From positions 1-6,142 of the forward strand of contig QIIH01000216.1 of NCBI GenBank assembly GCA_003229235.1: a DNA stretch of 6,142 nucleotides, given 5' to 3'. This DNA comes from Flavobacteriales bacterium (lineage in GTDB: Bacteria; Bacteroidota; Bacteroidia; Flavobacteriales; Flavobacteriaceae). Under the pieces are notes generated by a model that was not told the DNA's origin, ran no database searches, and saw nothing but the letters and a program-made list of their open reading frames with translations. The position numbers and the translations under genes were made by a program. Shown here one piece after another: positions 6,105 through 6,142 of the stretch (its first letter is position 1; the number at the start of each line of letters is the position of its first letter).

Positions 6105-6142
6105 ATGATTCCTTCAGATTTTAGAGATTTTTTCATTAGCAG
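6105..6142 (+). CDS. Start of an unidentified gene (partial, 3' end outside window)
   Basis: The ATG at 6105-6107 opens a frame that stays open to the window edge: MIPSDFRDFFIS plus two bases of a further codon. A perfect -7 box at 6081-6088 is placed correctly for it. An ATG ten bases earlier, at 6095, meets a stop after nine codons and is rejected as the start. Twelve residues are too few to identify the product. It is divergent from the T9SS propeller gene, with 77 bases between the start codons. Confidence 0.55.
   Translation, partial: MIPSDFRDFFIS

Noticed and set aside
6095..6124. ATG at 6095 as start of the right-edge gene
   Set aside because: Its frame stops after nine codons, while the ATG at 6105 stays open to the window edge.
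1..6142. CRISPR array, tRNA/rRNA gene, insertion sequence or defence system
   Set aside because: No direct-repeat array, no tRNA-like cloverleaf, no transposase motif and no nuclease or toxin-antitoxin signature was seen on either strand.

Overview
The window comes from a member of the Bacteroidota, most likely a marine or aquatic flavobacterium. Three things point there. A large secreted protein ends in a type A type IX secretion (T9SS) sorting domain, a system restricted to this phylum. Three intergenic sites match the Bacteroidota -7 promoter box TAnnTTTG exactly. Coding regions are AT-rich and lack clear Shine-Dalgarno sequences. The species cannot be named from the sequence.

Layout, left to right: (1) the C-terminal part of a ClC-type chloride channel/transporter with a CBS-domain pair, entering from the left edge (+). 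(2) An 82-residue protein with two membrane helices, of unknown function, whose start overlaps the ClC stop by one base (+). (3) tadA, the tRNA adenosine deaminase (-), convergent with the small gene at a 3-base gap. (4) dxs, the first enzyme of the MEP isoprenoid pathway (+), divergent from tadA; the short space between them holds back-to-back -7 boxes. (5) A bidirectional hairpin terminator. (6) A 938-residue secreted Asp-box/BNR beta-propeller protein with a T9SS tail (-), broken into two reading frames by one extra T in a T4 run. (7) A short divergent regulatory region and the first 12 codons of an unidentified + strand gene cut by the right edge.

Most of the window is ordinary housekeeping sequence: ion transport, tRNA modification and isoprenoid precursor supply. 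No functional link between these genes is visible beyond the ClC/small-protein pair. The accessory part is the secreted propeller protein. I see no sign of a new multi-gene system. The points most worth a second look are the single-base frameshift at a TTT-TGA-C site, the divergent tadA/dxs promoter that implies a leaderless or nearly leaderless tadA, and the unusual features of Dxs (TTG start, GDA in place of GDG in the cofactor motif, shortened linker).
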